Positions 31,238 to 40,127 of a stretch of 64,000 nt of DNA are shown piece after piece. The stretch's first letter is position 1. Each line of letters begins with the position of its first letter. The notes under the pieces were generated by a model. It saw only the letters and a program-made list of their open reading frames with translations. It did no database searches and had not been told where the DNA came from. The stretch is from Atopobium sp. ICM42b (GTDB lineage: Bacteria > Actinomycetota > Coriobacteriia > Coriobacteriales > Atopobiaceae). The position numbers were made by a program, and so were the translations under genes. The stretch is taken from contig JDFH01000014.1 of assembly GCA_000564995.1 (NCBI GenBank), positions 62,001 through 126,000 on the forward strand. Reading direction: 5' to 3'.

Positions 31238-32455
31238 ATGCCAGACGGCTCCAAAAAAGCACAGGGTTTTACCACCAACATTTCCTGCGTACACACAGAA
31301 AATTGGGCAGAGAAAAAAGAAGATTCTTGGTTTACCTACGAACTTCTCGCCGAAGATCCTAAGACGCACGCACGCGCCGGCATCTTCCATACTCCTCATG
31401 GTGATATTCCAACGCCTATTTTTATGCCGGTTGGTACTAAGGCAACCGTTAAAGGTTTGATGACCGATACCGTTCGTGACCTTGGCGCCAAAATTATTCT
31501 GGCAAATACGTACCATCTGTCTCAGCGCCCAGGAGATGAGCTGGTTGCACAGATGGGTGGCTTGCATGACTTTATGCAGTGGCATGGACCAATTCTGACG
31601 GATTCAGGCGGATTCCAGGTCTTTAGTCACGAGGAGTTCATGAAGCTCTCTGACGAGGGCGTTAAATTCCGTGCAGTAGATTACGATGGCGCATGGTCGT
31701 ACTGGACGCCAGAAACTAATATGCAGATTGCGCAGAACCTTGGTGCAGACATTGTTATGCAGCTTGATCAGTGCGTAGGCTATCCTGCCGGGCGCAGAAA
31801 AGTTGAGCGCGGAGTTGAGCTTTCAAGCGCATGGGCCGAAAGGTGCTTTAAGGCTCATACCCGTCCTGATCAGGCGCTCTTTGGCATTGTTCAGGGCGGC
31901 ATGCATCTTGATTTGCGCAAGCGCTCCATTGAGCACCTTGAGTCGATTGGCGATTTCCCTGGTTATGGCATTGGTGGCTATTCCGTTGGAGAGCCTCACG
32001 AGGTCATGTTTGAGACGCTGGCGCCACTTTGCGCCGATTACATGCCTCGCAATAAGCCTCGCTACCTGATGGGCGTTGGTAATCCATCCACGCTGATCCG
32101 CGGTGTTGCTTGTGGCATTGATATGTTTGACTGCGTGCTTCCAACGCGCACCGCACGTATGGGTACCGCGTTTTCCCATGAGGGTCGCATGAACCTCAAG
32201 AACGCAAAGTACTTTGCAGATGCAGGCCCTATTGATGCCAAGTGCACCTGTCCTGTCTGTACGGGCGGATATTCTCGCGCATATATCAATCACCTGGTTA
32301 AACAGCACGAGATGCTGGGCGGTCAGCTGCTTTCTATGCACAATATTTACTTCTTGCTTGAGCTGATGCGTCAGGCACGAGAAGCAATTCTTGCAGGTAC
32401 CTACAGCGATTTTGTTGAGGAGTGGGAAAACTCTGACGGCGTGGTTGATTTCTAA
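31238..32455 (+). CDS. tgt: tRNA-guanine (queuine) transglycosylase
   Basis: A 405-residue TIM-barrel enzyme exchanging guanine-34 of GUN tRNAs for a queuosine precursor. It shows FMPVGTKATVKGLM, the catalytic TDSGGFQVFS, GIVQGGMHLDLR, GIGGYSVGE, and the zinc site CTCPVCTGGYSRAYINH, i.e. the three Cys and one His ligands. The frame extends upstream to TTG 31205, but ATG 31238 follows CGAGG and lies just after the dapH stop, so it is preferred. No other queuosine genes are adjacent. A terminator lies ~90 bases downstream. Confidence 0.96.
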   Translation: MPDGSKKAQGFTTNISCVHTENWAEKKEDSWFTYELLAEDPKTHARAGIFHTPHGDIPTPIFMPVGTKATVKGLMTDTVRDLGAKIILANTYHLSQRPGDELVAQMGGLHDFMQWHGPILTDSGGFQVFSHEEFMKLSDEGVKFRAVDYDGAWSYWTPETNMQIAQNLGADIVMQLDQCVGYPAGRRKVERGVELSSAWAERCFKAHTRPDQALFGIVQGGMHLDLRKRSIEHLESIGDFPGYGIGGYSVGEPHEVMFETLAPLCADYMPRNKPRYLMGVGNPSTLIRGVACGIDMFDCVLPTRTARMGTAFSHEGRMNLKNAKYFADAGPIDAKCTCPVCTGGYSRAYINHLVKQHEMLGGQLLSMHNIYFLLELMRQAREAILAGTYSDFVEEWENSDGVVDF

Positions 32456-32481
32456 GTTCGCCTGGCGAGAACCCCGTCTTC

Positions 32482-32532
32482 TTGATAGCCCTGCGCAAGC
32501 AACTTTGATAGCCCTGCGCAAGCAACCTTGAT
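32482..32532 (+). repeat. 23-bp direct tandem repeat (two copies plus a remnant)
   Basis: TTGATAGCCCTGCGCAAGCA (20 of 23 bases shown) occurs at 32482 and again at 32505, identical over the first 22 bases. A partial third copy (TTGAT) starts at 32528. It lies between tgt and its terminator and next to a GGCGAGAA motif (32464-32471). It is non-coding. Confidence 0.8.
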
Positions 32533-32543
32533 TTAAATTTTTT

Positions 32544-32581
32544 ATGACTAGCTCACTAATTTGTGGGCTAGTCATTTTTTG
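32544..32581 (+). terminator. Intrinsic terminator after tgt
   Basis: ATGACTAGC (32544-32552) pairs with GCTAGTCAT (32567-32575). The stem continues inward through a T-G pair and CAC/GTG and is followed by a run of six T. Confidence 0.92.
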
Positions 32582-32669
32582 TCCGGTGACACGGGTAGAA
32601 TGAAAGAGATAAACATTCGCGGGCGCCCGAGGTGCCCCTGGCTGGCTCTGCCGCCACAGAAAAGAGGAC

Positions 32670-35600
32670 ATGATGCCCGGCATCGAGAAAAGCACTCGTT
32701 GGAGTGTTCTTACACAAGACGTATATCTAGAGTCGCTGTTTAAAAAAGAATTGCACGTTACGCCACTTGTTGCTCGTGTATTAGTAGCACGTGGATTCAC
32801 TGATGTAGCCACAGCTCAAGAGTTTCTCTCGCCGTCCTTGCAAAGGGATTGGCTTAATCCACAGTGTATTCCTGGAATGGCTGAGGTTGCCGCCCACGTT
32901 CATAAGGCAATTGTTGAGCATAAAAAGATTGCCGTTTTTGGTGATTTTGATGTTGATGGAATGAGTTCAACGTGTTTGCTTACTCTGGCTTTACGTCGAT
33001 TGGGAGCAGATGTTTTGCCGTATATTCCGCATCGTTTTGGTGAGGGATACGGACTTTCTAAAGAGGCTCTTGCAAGAGTTTTGCAAGATAGAAAGCCAGA
33101 TTTAATTATTACGGTAGACAATGGCATTGCTGCCGCTCAAGAGGTTGCTTGGCTTTTGCAGCAGGGGATTGATGTTGTTGTTACCGATCATCATGAGCCC
33201 GCAGATCTGGTGCCCCAGGGTGTTCCAGTCACTGATCCAAAGCTTGTTGAAGATTGTCCTTCTAGAGAGCTTGCTGGTGCAGGCGTTGCCCTTAAGCTGG
33301 TGCAGGTTTTAGGGCAGCTTCAAGATCAGCCTCAGCTTTGGCTTGATTATATTGATGTTGCCATGTTGGGCACACTGTCTGACATGATGATGCTCAACAA
33401 AGAGAATCGTGCGCTGGTCTCTGAAGGTGTTAAGCGTCTCCAGAAAGGTCTTCGTCCAGGTCTTGTGGCTCTAGCTGCTGTTGCTGGTCAAGATATTGCC
33501 CAGATTTCTGCAGATAATCTGCCGTTTTCTATTATTCCTCGCCTTAATGCAGCAGGGCGCATGGGTACTACTGATATTGCGCTTGACCTTCTTCTTACAG
33601 AAGACGCTGAAGAGGCAACCATTCTTGCTGGAAAACTAGAAGAGATTAATGCCGAGCGTCGTGCTATTGAGGCAAAGCTTACCGATGAGGCACTTGAGCA
33701 GGCAAAAGAAATTTACGATGGCGGCCACGCAATTGTGCTTGCCAAAGAGGGTTGGCATGAGGGCGTAAAGGGCATTGTTGCTTCAAGAATTGTTAATCGC
33801 TATCACGTGCCTTGCATTCTGTTTACCATCCAAGACGGCGTAGCTCGCGGTTCTGGCCGCTCTGTTGGCTCCGTTGATTTATTTCACGCCGTTGAACAGT
33901 GTGCAGACCTTACTGTCCGTTTTGGTGGCCACCAAGGAGCCGTTGGCGTAACGGTAGAAACAGCAAAGATTGACGCATTCAGAAAGCGTTTATCAAAGGT
34001 TATGGCAGAGCTTCCAGAAGAAGAGTTTGAGGCTTCAGGAGAAGTTACAGCACTAGTAAACCTAGATGAAATCACCATCAACTCTATCGACGCGCTTGAG
34101 GCATTGCAGCCATTTGGTCAGGGTAATAAAAAGCCGCTCTTTGGCGTCAAGGGTGTAGTGATGAAGAATCGCTCGCGCGTTGGCGCAGGCGGAGCTCATC
34201 TTTGCTTTATGGCTTCAAATGGTATTTCTTCAATTTCATCCATCATGTTTAGAACGCCTCATGTTGAGGCGGCAGCTGAGTATGACGGAGCTGTTGATTT
34301 GATTTTTGAAGCAGTTAACGAGACCTGGCAGGGCAGAACTAAGCCAAAACTCATGGTCAGAGATATTCTCTACAGAGACTTTACCGATGAAGATGACGGC
34401 CCCATTGAAGCAGATCTTCTCGGCAGCGCTGCTGACTTGCCCCTTGTGGTTACCAAGGAGACTACAGAGGCTGATGAGGCCTCCCAAGAACAGGCGCAGC
34501 AAAAGCGCCATGAGCTGGAGAGTCTTTCTTCTGAGGATCTCACTCAGACCTTGGTCACGTCCATGATTGGTTCAAGAGAGCTCTTGCCTCTGCAAAAGAA
34601 AACACTAGAGGTTCTCTCTCAAGGAACGTCTTGTCTCTCTGTCATGGCAACAGGTAGAGGTAAATCGCTTATCTTCCAGGTTCATGCTGCTCGTGTTGCG
34701 TTGCTGCAACATAAAATGAGCGTGTTTGTCTATCCGCTGCGTGCCCTCATTAACGACCAGGTTCAAAGCATAAAAAACACCTTTGAGCCTCTAGGAATTT
34801 CTGTCGAGGTACTCAATGGAGAAACAGACCTTTCCAGCCGAGAAGACCTGTTTGCTCGCATGACAAACAATGAGCTTGATATTGTGCTGACTACTCCAGA
34901 GTTCTTCTCGCTCCACGCTGATCAATTTGCCAAGGCGCAAAACATCTCATTTGTAGTGTTTGACGAGGCACATCATGTGGGCATGAATGCTTCTGAGGGT
35001 AGACTTGCTTATGCACAAATGCCACAGGTACTAAAGATGCTTGGGAGTCCGCAGGTACTTGCCACAACAGCTACGGCTACCACGCAGTCAGCTCAGAACA
35101 TCTGTGAGCTTCTCTCCATTGAAGCAGAGCATGTATACAAAGATAAAACGGCTCGTACTAACCTTGAACTCAAGGACCTTCGCGGTGCTAAGGATAGGGA
35201 ATGTGCGCTGCTTTCTCTTGTGTCAGATGGCACAAAAACGGTTGTCTACGTCAATTCAAGGGAGCAAGCGCAGGCACTGACGCGTATGTTGCGCCATCGT
35301 ATTCCAGAACTTGGTCATAAGATTGCGTTCTATCATGCGGGTCTAACGCCTCAGATACGCAAGAACGTTGAACGCGCTTTTAGGCGTGGAGACGTTTGTT
35401 GCATCATTGCTACCAGTGCGTTTGGCGAGGGTGTCAACATCTCCGATATTCGCCAGGTTATCCTATATCACCTGCCGTTTGGTCGCGTTGCGTTCAATCA
35501 GATGAGCGGACGTGCAGGTAGAGACGGTAAGCCTTCTAAAATCCAGATGCTATTTGATGCGCATGATATGCGTGTGAACGAGCGCATTCTTTCTTCTCAT

Positions 35601-36035
35601 GCACCACAGCGAGAAGCCCTGGTTGCTGTCTATCGTGCTCTTACAGCGCTACAGTCAAAGCTTAGTGCACAGACAGCTGATTCAATGCTCACTGATGAAG
35701 ACATTGCGCAGATGGCGCTAGAAATTGACCCACGATCTAAGGCTGACGAGCAAACCGTTCGTGTTGCACTTGACGTTTTTGCTGAGCTAGGGTTTATTAG
35801 CATTGAGGGATTTGATCAAACGAGAACAATTTCCGTCAATAGTCAAGCTTCGCACATGGACTTGCTGGAGTCTGCACGCTACGCTGAGGGGCTTAAAGCG
35901 CACGCTGAGTTTGAATCATTTGCTCAGTGGGTACTTTCTGCTTCACCAGAAGAGCTGGCAGATGCTATAACAAAACCCATCGTTCCAGAAATTGGTTCAA
36001 CGTTTGATGGGGGAAGGGAGTCCTCTGATGAGTGA
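32670..36035 (+). CDS. recJ: RecJ single-strand exonuclease fused to a RecQ-like SF2 helicase
   Basis: A 1121-residue fusion. Residues ~1-560 are RecJ: the DHH phosphoesterase motifs FGDFDVDGMSS (about 90), TVDNGIAA, VVTDHHEP (about 172), DHHA1-type GSGRSVGSVDLFHAVEQC and FGGHQGAVG, then an OB-like domain. Residues ~615-1000 are a DEAD/DEAH helicase: LLPLQKKTLEVL (Q motif), Walker A MATGRGKS (about 659), DEAH (about 764), ATTATAT, and motif VI region QMSGRAGRDG (about 945). A helical tail follows. RecJ degrades 5'-ended single strands, and RecQ-type helicases feed it by unwinding; here both are in one chain. Two ATGs (32670, 32673) follow AGAGGA. The gene overlaps rel by 8 bases. Confidence 0.93.
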   Translation: MMPGIEKSTRWSVLTQDVYLESLFKKELHVTPLVARVLVARGFTDVATAQEFLSPSLQRDWLNPQCIPGMAEVAAHVHKAIVEHKKIAVFGDFDVDGMSSTCLLTLALRRLGADVLPYIPHRFGEGYGLSKEALARVLQDRKPDLIITVDNGIAAAQEVAWLLQQGIDVVVTDHHEPADLVPQGVPVTDPKLVEDCPSRELAGAGVALKLVQVLGQLQDQPQLWLDYIDVAMLGTLSDMMMLNKENRALVSEGVKRLQKGLRPGLVALAAVAGQDIAQISADNLPFSIIPRLNAAGRMGTTDIALDLLLTEDAEEATILAGKLEEINAERRAIEAKLTDEALEQAKEIYDGGHAIVLAKEGWHEGVKGIVASRIVNRYHVPCILFTIQDGVARGSGRSVGSVDLFHAVEQCADLTVRFGGHQGAVGVTVETAKIDAFRKRLSKVMAELPEEEFEASGEVTALVNLDEITINSIDALEALQPFGQGNKKPLFGVKGVVMKNRSRVGAGGAHLCFMASNGISSISSIMFRTPHVEAAAEYDGAVDLIFEAVNETWQGRTKPKLMVRDILYRDFTDEDDGPIEADLLGSAADLPLVVTKETTEADEASQEQAQQKRHELESLSSEDLTQTLVTSMIGSRELLPLQKKTLEVLSQGTSCLSVMATGRGKSLIFQVHAARVALLQHKMSVFVYPLRALINDQVQSIKNTFEPLGISVEVLNGETDLSSREDLFARMTNNELDIVLTTPEFFSLHADQFAKAQNISFVVFDEAHHVGMNASEGRLAYAQMPQVLKMLGSPQVLATTATATTQSAQNICELLSIEAEHVYKDKTARTNLELKDLRGAKDRECALLSLVSDGTKTVVYVNSREQAQALTRMLRHRIPELGHKIAFYHAGLTPQIRKNVERAFRRGDVCCIIATSAFGEGVNISDIRQVILYHLPFGRVAFNQMSGRAGRDGKPSKIQMLFDAHDMRVNERILSSHAPQREALVAVYRALTALQSKLSAQTADSMLTDEDIAQMALEIDPRSKADEQTVRVALDVFAELGFISIEGFDQTRTISVNSQASHMDLLESARYAEGLKAHAEFESFAQWVLSASPEELADAITKPIVPEIGSTFDGGRESSDE

Positions 36036-38373
36036 CGAGAGGACCAAAAAAGAAGCTAAGGCGCCAGGCGCAGATAATTACCGCCTGCTTGAGGGAGCTG
36101 TGCGCACGTATCTGCCTGAGGAGGCTCAGGCAAAGATTGCTGCTGCGTATGCCTTTGCTGCTAACTATCACAAAGACCAGCGTCGTCGTTCCGGCGAGCC
36201 TTATATCAACCACCCAGTTGAGGTAGCCCTTATTCTTGCGCACGATCTTCACATGGATGAAGACACCATCTGCGCTGCTCTTATGCACGATACCGTAGAA
36301 GATACGTCTGCTTCACTAGATGAAATCTCTTCTCGCTTTGGTGAGTCAGTTGCAGAGCTTGTTGATGGCGTCACAAAACTTACGTCTATTGAGGTCAGCT
36401 CAATGGACGAGAAACAGGCACTTAACCTGCGCAAAATGTTCCTTGCCATGTCAAAAGACATTCGCGTCGTTATCATCAAGCTGGCTGACCGCCTCCATAA
36501 CATGCGTACGTTGGCAGCACTTCCACCAGATCGTCGCTTGTTCAAGGCGCGAGAAACCATGGATGTGTATGCACCACTTGCTGACCGCTTAGGTATCTCT
36601 TCGGTTAAGTGGGAGCTTGAGGATTTGTCTTTCTTCTGGCTTGAACCAGAGGAGTACCAGCGTGTTGCTCGCATGGTATCTGACTCTCGTGCACAAAGAG
36701 AGAATGACCTTAACAACGCTAAGAAGACTCTGACTGATGAGCTTAATGCTGCCGGTCTTACTGACTTCCAGATTACGGGACGCCCTAAGCACCTGTGGTC
36801 CATTTATCAAAAGATGGTCCGCAAGGGCAGAGAGTTCTCCAACATCTACGATCTTATCGCTCTGCGTGTTATTACTAAAAACGTAGGCGATTGCTATTCA
36901 GCACTTGGCGCTATCCATGCGCTATGGCATCCAATGCCTGGTCGTTTTAAGGACTATATTGCAACGCCAAAGGCAAATCTCTATCAGTCTTTGCACACAA
37001 CGGTCATTGGCCCTGATGGTCGCCCTATTGAGATTCAGATTAGAACTGCCGAGATGCATGAGGCATCTGAGTACGGTATTGCTGCTCACTGGCTGTATAA
37101 GGAGCAGGGCAATTCAAAGGGCAAGATGTCCTCTGAAGACAAGCTTATTGATTCAACTATCAACTGGATTCGCCGCAGTCTTGACTGGGCCGTTGAAGAC
37201 GATATTGACGATCCCCACGAGTTCTTGGATAACTTGCGCGTAGACCTCTTTGAGCATGAGATTTTTGTTTTCACCCCAAAGGGCGAGGTCATGAGCTTGC
37301 GTGTCAATTCAACACCTCTGGACTTTGCTTACGCTGTTCACACCGAGGTGGGCAATCACTGTGTTGGTGCGCGCGTTAATGGCTCCGTAGTTCCACTGAC
37401 GCATACGCTTCAGATGGGTGACCGCATTGAGATTTTGACTAACAAGAACGCTCGCCCTTCTCGCGACTGGATGACGCTGGTAAAAACGCCGTCTGCACGT
37501 GCAAAGATCCGCAAGTATTTCTCGCAAGAGAACAAGTCTGACGATGCTGAACGCGGTCGTTCTGAGCTTGCAAAAGAGCTACGTAAGCGTGGCTATGGCA
37601 TCAGCGCTACGCGTACGGTTAAGGCGCTTGATCAGCTCACCGAGCAGTTTGATTATCGCAGCGTAGATGACCTGTTTGCGGGAATTGGTGCAGGTAATCA
37701 GTCTGCTAAGCAGGTTGTTAATCGCGTGAGTGAAATATTAGAGGAGAAAAATCCCGAGGTTGTTACTGAGCAAGAGCGTAACGCGGCGCGCCTTCAGGAG
37801 AAGAACAAGGCAATTGCAAACGATCAGCCTTTGGTTCGCTCCTACGTTATTTCTCGTACCGCCAAAGGTAGTCGTCCCAAGAAGTCTAACTGCGGCGTTG
37901 TGGTAAACGGCGATCCAGATTTGCTTGTTCATCTGGCGCATTGCTGCAATCCTGTTGCGGGTGACGATATTGTGGGCTTCATTACACGCGGTCGCGGTGT
38001 GTCTGTTCATCGCGCCAATTGCCCTAACGTTAAAGACCTGCTCAACGACCCAAAGCGTATCATCCCCGTTTCTTGGGATGCCAGCGGCGCTACTGAGTTT
38101 AGGGTAGAGATTGTCGTTGAGGCAACGGACCGTATGGGCCTTCTTAAGGACGTCACGGTTGCGCTGTCTGACGCGGGTGCAAACATTCTTTCTGCAGCTA
38201 CACAAGTGGGTGAGCAGGGCGTAGTACGTATGCGTTTCTTGGTTTCTATCTCTGATACCAGCTTGCTTGATACCTTATTTGCATTTGTAACTCGCGTGCC
38301 TTCTGTCTACGACGCTCGTCGTATTATGCCAGGTGAAGGCGCTAATCAGATGAGAAGGAGACTCTATGGCTAA
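36028..38373 (+). CDS. rel: Bifunctional (p)ppGpp synthetase/hydrolase (RelA/SpoT family)
   Basis: A 781-residue long Rel enzyme governing the stringent response. The order is an HD hydrolase domain with intact ALMHDTVEDTSAS (about 83-95), the synthetase domain (FKDYIATPKANLYQSLHTTV, IEIQIRT), a TGS domain (HEIFVFTPKGEVMSLRVNSTPLDFAYAVHTEVG, about 409-440), a zinc-finger-like/helical region (VHLAHCCNPVAGDDIVGF) and a C-terminal ACT domain. The intact HD suggests both making and breaking of (p)ppGpp. ATG 36028 overlaps the recJ end by 8 bases and has GGAAGGGAG upstream; the longer TTG frame is rejected. Its own end overlaps the next gene by 8 bases. Confidence 0.95.
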   Translation: MSDERTKKEAKAPGADNYRLLEGAVRTYLPEEAQAKIAAAYAFAANYHKDQRRRSGEPYINHPVEVALILAHDLHMDEDTICAALMHDTVEDTSASLDEISSRFGESVAELVDGVTKLTSIEVSSMDEKQALNLRKMFLAMSKDIRVVIIKLADRLHNMRTLAALPPDRRLFKARETMDVYAPLADRLGISSVKWELEDLSFFWLEPEEYQRVARMVSDSRAQRENDLNNAKKTLTDELNAAGLTDFQITGRPKHLWSIYQKMVRKGREFSNIYDLIALRVITKNVGDCYSALGAIHALWHPMPGRFKDYIATPKANLYQSLHTTVIGPDGRPIEIQIRTAEMHEASEYGIAAHWLYKEQGNSKGKMSSEDKLIDSTINWIRRSLDWAVEDDIDDPHEFLDNLRVDLFEHEIFVFTPKGEVMSLRVNSTPLDFAYAVHTEVGNHCVGARVNGSVVPLTHTLQMGDRIEILTNKNARPSRDWMTLVKTPSARAKIRKYFSQENKSDDAERGRSELAKELRKRGYGISATRTVKALDQLTEQFDYRSVDDLFAGIGAGNQSAKQVVNRVSEILEEKNPEVVTEQERNAARLQEKNKAIANDQPLVRSYVISRTAKGSRPKKSNCGVVVNGDPDLLVHLAHCCNPVAGDDIVGFITRGRGVSVHRANCPNVKDLLNDPKRIIPVSWDASGATEFRVEIVVEATDRMGLLKDVTVALSDAGANILSAATQVGEQGVVRMRFLVSISDTSLLDTLFAFVTRVPSVYDARRIMPGEGANQMRRRLYG

Positions 38374-39139
38374 TCAAAATGAGGGCTGCTCTTGCGGCCA
38401 TAATCACGAGGAAGAGCACGGCCACGGTGGCTGCTGCGGTCATCATGGCGAGCATGGCCATGGTGAGCACGGTCATGGCGGTTGCTGCGGCCATCACGGC
38501 CACGGTGGTTGCCATCACGCAAAAGACCAGATTGGAGTCTTTAAAGTAGGTCCTCTTGAGACTAACTGCTACATTTACGTTTCTGGTAATGAGTGCATGA
38601 TTATTGATGCTGGTGCATCGGGTGCAGAGATTGCTGCACAGCTCTTGAACCTTGAGCTTAAGTACATTGTTGCTACTCACGGCCATGCTGATCATGTTGG
38701 CGGCGTTAAGGCTTTGAAGCTTGCTGTGCCTGGCGCTCAGTACCTCATCAACGAAGCAGATAATGAGCTTGCACAGAGGGCTCATAACTCAAACGAGATT
38801 TATGATGATGCTCCAGAGCCAGACGGTTTTCTCCACGAGGGAGATATTCTGACCATTGGAACTGCACAGTTCAAGATTATGGAAACTCCTGGTCACACTC
38901 CTGGTGGCATTGTTTTGGTGGGTGAGGGAACTGCTACTGGCGCCGTTTTTGTAGGCGATACGCTTTTCCAGGGCTCTGCAGGAAGAACAGACCTTCCAGG
39001 CGGCAACTTTGAGACACTTAAGGCTTCTTTGAACCGTATCAAGACAGAGCTTGATCCAACCTCCATTATTTTGTCAGGACATGGAAATCAAACGTCTCTT
39101 GAGGCAGAGATAGCAACTAACCCTTTCTTACAGGATTAA
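38366..39139 (+). CDS. MBL-fold metallohydrolase with a His/Cys-rich metal-binding N-terminus
   Basis: A 257-residue protein. Residues 58-257 form a glyoxalase II-like metallo-beta-lactamase domain: THGHADHVGG (104-113), METPGHTPGG, VFVGDTLFQGSAGRTDLPGG and ILSGHGNQT. Residues 8-51 are an unusual extension with about 15 His and 7 Cys, in repeats such as HGHGGCCGHH and HGEHGHGEH, resembling metal-storage tails of UreE/HypB or zinc chaperones. It overlaps rel by 8 bases (translational coupling). Typical relatives lack such a tail. It could load or buffer zinc, nickel or iron for the dinuclear site. The hydrolysed substrate is unknown. Confidence 0.9.
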   Translation: MANQNEGCSCGHNHEEEHGHGGCCGHHGEHGHGEHGHGGCCGHHGHGGCHHAKDQIGVFKVGPLETNCYIYVSGNECMIIDAGASGAEIAAQLLNLELKYIVATHGHADHVGGVKALKLAVPGAQYLINEADNELAQRAHNSNEIYDDAPEPDGFLHEGDILTIGTAQFKIMETPGHTPGGIVLVGEGTATGAVFVGDTLFQGSAGRTDLPGGNFETLKASLNRIKTELDPTSIILSGHGNQTSLEAEIATNPFLQD

Positions 39140-39165
39140 ATCAGCTATAACTTTGATGATTTAGC

Positions 39166-39194
39166 AAGACAGATTTGCATAGGTGCGGTATAGT
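39166..39194 (+). promoter_or_regulatory. Promoter of tRNA-Leu, overlapping the upstream terminator
   Basis: AAGACA (39166-39171), then 17 bases, then TATAGT (39189-39194). The expected transcript start is ~12-18 bases before the tRNA. The -10 sits in the loop of the hairpin at 39175-39204. Confidence 0.6.
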
Positions 39195-39211
39195 ACCTAT
39201 GCAAACTTTTT
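39175..39211 (+). terminator. Terminator of the recJ-rel-MBL operon
   Basis: A perfect 10-bp stem TTGCATAGGT (39175-39184) / ACCTATGCAA (39195-39204) with a 10-base loop, followed by ACTTTTTAG. It lies 36 bases after the MBL gene stop. Confidence 0.75.
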
Positions 39212-39212
39212 A

Positions 39213-39296
39213 GCCCGAGTGGCGGAATGGCAGACGCGGAGGTCTCAAAAACCTTTGAGGAAACTCGTGTGGGTTCAAGTCCCACCTCGGGCACCA
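39213..39296 (+). tRNA. tRNA-Leu(CAA)
   Basis: Class II tRNA with a long variable arm. Acceptor GCCCGAG pairs with CTCGGGC, followed by A73 and an encoded CCA. The anticodon loop CTCAAAA inside the stem AGGT/ACCT gives anticodon CAA (Leu, UUG codon). The T arm carries GGTTCAAGTCC. Confidence 0.96.
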
Positions 39297-39445
39297 GCTA
39301 AAAGTTTAAGCTAGATGTGAATTTCTCGTCATATCTAACTTGGTACTTGTAATGTCTTCTTGTTAGAGGTAACCTTACAAGGTACTTTTGAAGCGGGATT
39401 GAACGTGAGTCCCCACCTACACAGCGCAAAAGCAGCTGTCTGGTC

Positions 39446-39512
39446 AGACAATTTAACCTTCGCACTCTACCTGTGCGTATTGTCTCCCAGTTGCTTGTGC
39501 ACTGGGTTTTTT
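39446..39512 (+). promoter_or_regulatory. Attenuator-like leader of the infC-rpmI-rplT operon
   Basis: A hairpin AGACAAT (39446-39452) / ATTGTCT (39479-39485), with an inner CGCAC/GTGCG stem, is followed at once by a terminator CCCAGT (39486-39491) / ACTGGG (39501-39506) and six T. It lies ~30 bases before infC. Position and form match the r-protein L20-type leaders that regulate this operon by premature termination. The terminator could also simply end the tRNA-Leu transcript, since no other stop signal separates them. Confidence 0.6.
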
Positions 39513-39544
39513 ATTGTCGGACAAGCAATTGTCCAAGAGGGAAG

Positions 39545-40126
39545 GTGTACAAGATAGCCAAGAACGATGGTCCTCGCATTAATGAGGAAATCACTGCTCG
39601 TACGTGCCGTCTTATTGACGCTGATGGTAGTCAGCTTGGTCTTTTTGGCGTCAATGATGCAATGAAGAGAGCTCGTGAGCACGGTCTTGATCTCGTAGAG
39701 ATTGCTCCAAATGCCGAGCCTCCTGTATGCAAGATTCTTGATTACAGTAAGTTCAAGTATGAGCAGGCTCGCAAGGCCAAGGCAGCTCGCAAGAACCAGG
39801 TCAAGATCGAAGTCAAAGAGATGAAGTTCCGCCCAAAGATTGATGTGGGCGATTACGAGACCAAGAAGGGTCACGTACTGCGCTTCCTCAAGAAGGGAGC
39901 ACGCGTCAAGATCACCATCATGTTCCGTGGACGCGAGATGGCTCACCCAGAGCAGGGCCGTATTGTACTTGATCGCCTTGCTGAAGATTTGAAGCCTTTT
40001 GCCACAATTGAGCAGAAACCGCTCATTGAAGGCCGTAACATGCACATGCTCGTTGCTCCAATCAAGGGAGCGTTTGACGAGAAGCCCGAGGGTGCTGAGG
40101 ATGGCACCACACAGGAGGAGAAGTAG
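39545..40126 (+). CDS. infC: Translation initiation factor IF-3
   Basis: Binds the 30S subunit, prevents 50S joining and checks start-codon pairing. The N-domain is [29 protein letters not shown], then the linker helix [15 protein letters not shown] and the C-domain ([41 protein letters not shown]). The start is not certain. GTG 39545 is the only canonical start in a suitable place, but ATA 39554 lies 8 bases after AAGG. infC commonly uses AUU/AUA-class codons for autoregulation, which would give [13 protein letters not shown]. The operon order infC-rpmI-rplT is universal. An acidic tail ([12 protein letters not shown]) follows the C-domain. Confidence 0.95.
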   Translation: MYKIAKNDGPRINEEITARTCRLIDADGSQLGLFGVNDAMKRAREHGLDLVEIAPNAEPPVCKILDYSKFKYEQARKAKAARKNQVKIEVKEMKFRPKIDVGDYETKKGHVLRFLKKGARVKITIMFRGREMAHPEQGRIVLDRLAEDLKPFATIEQKPLIEGRNMHMLVAPIKGAFDEKPEGAEDGTTQEEK

Positions 40127-40127
40127 T

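Noticed and set aside
39999..40127. Upstream extension of the L35 frame
   Set aside because: The translated extension is the out-of-frame shadow of infC; L35 starts at 40128 after AGGAGGAG.
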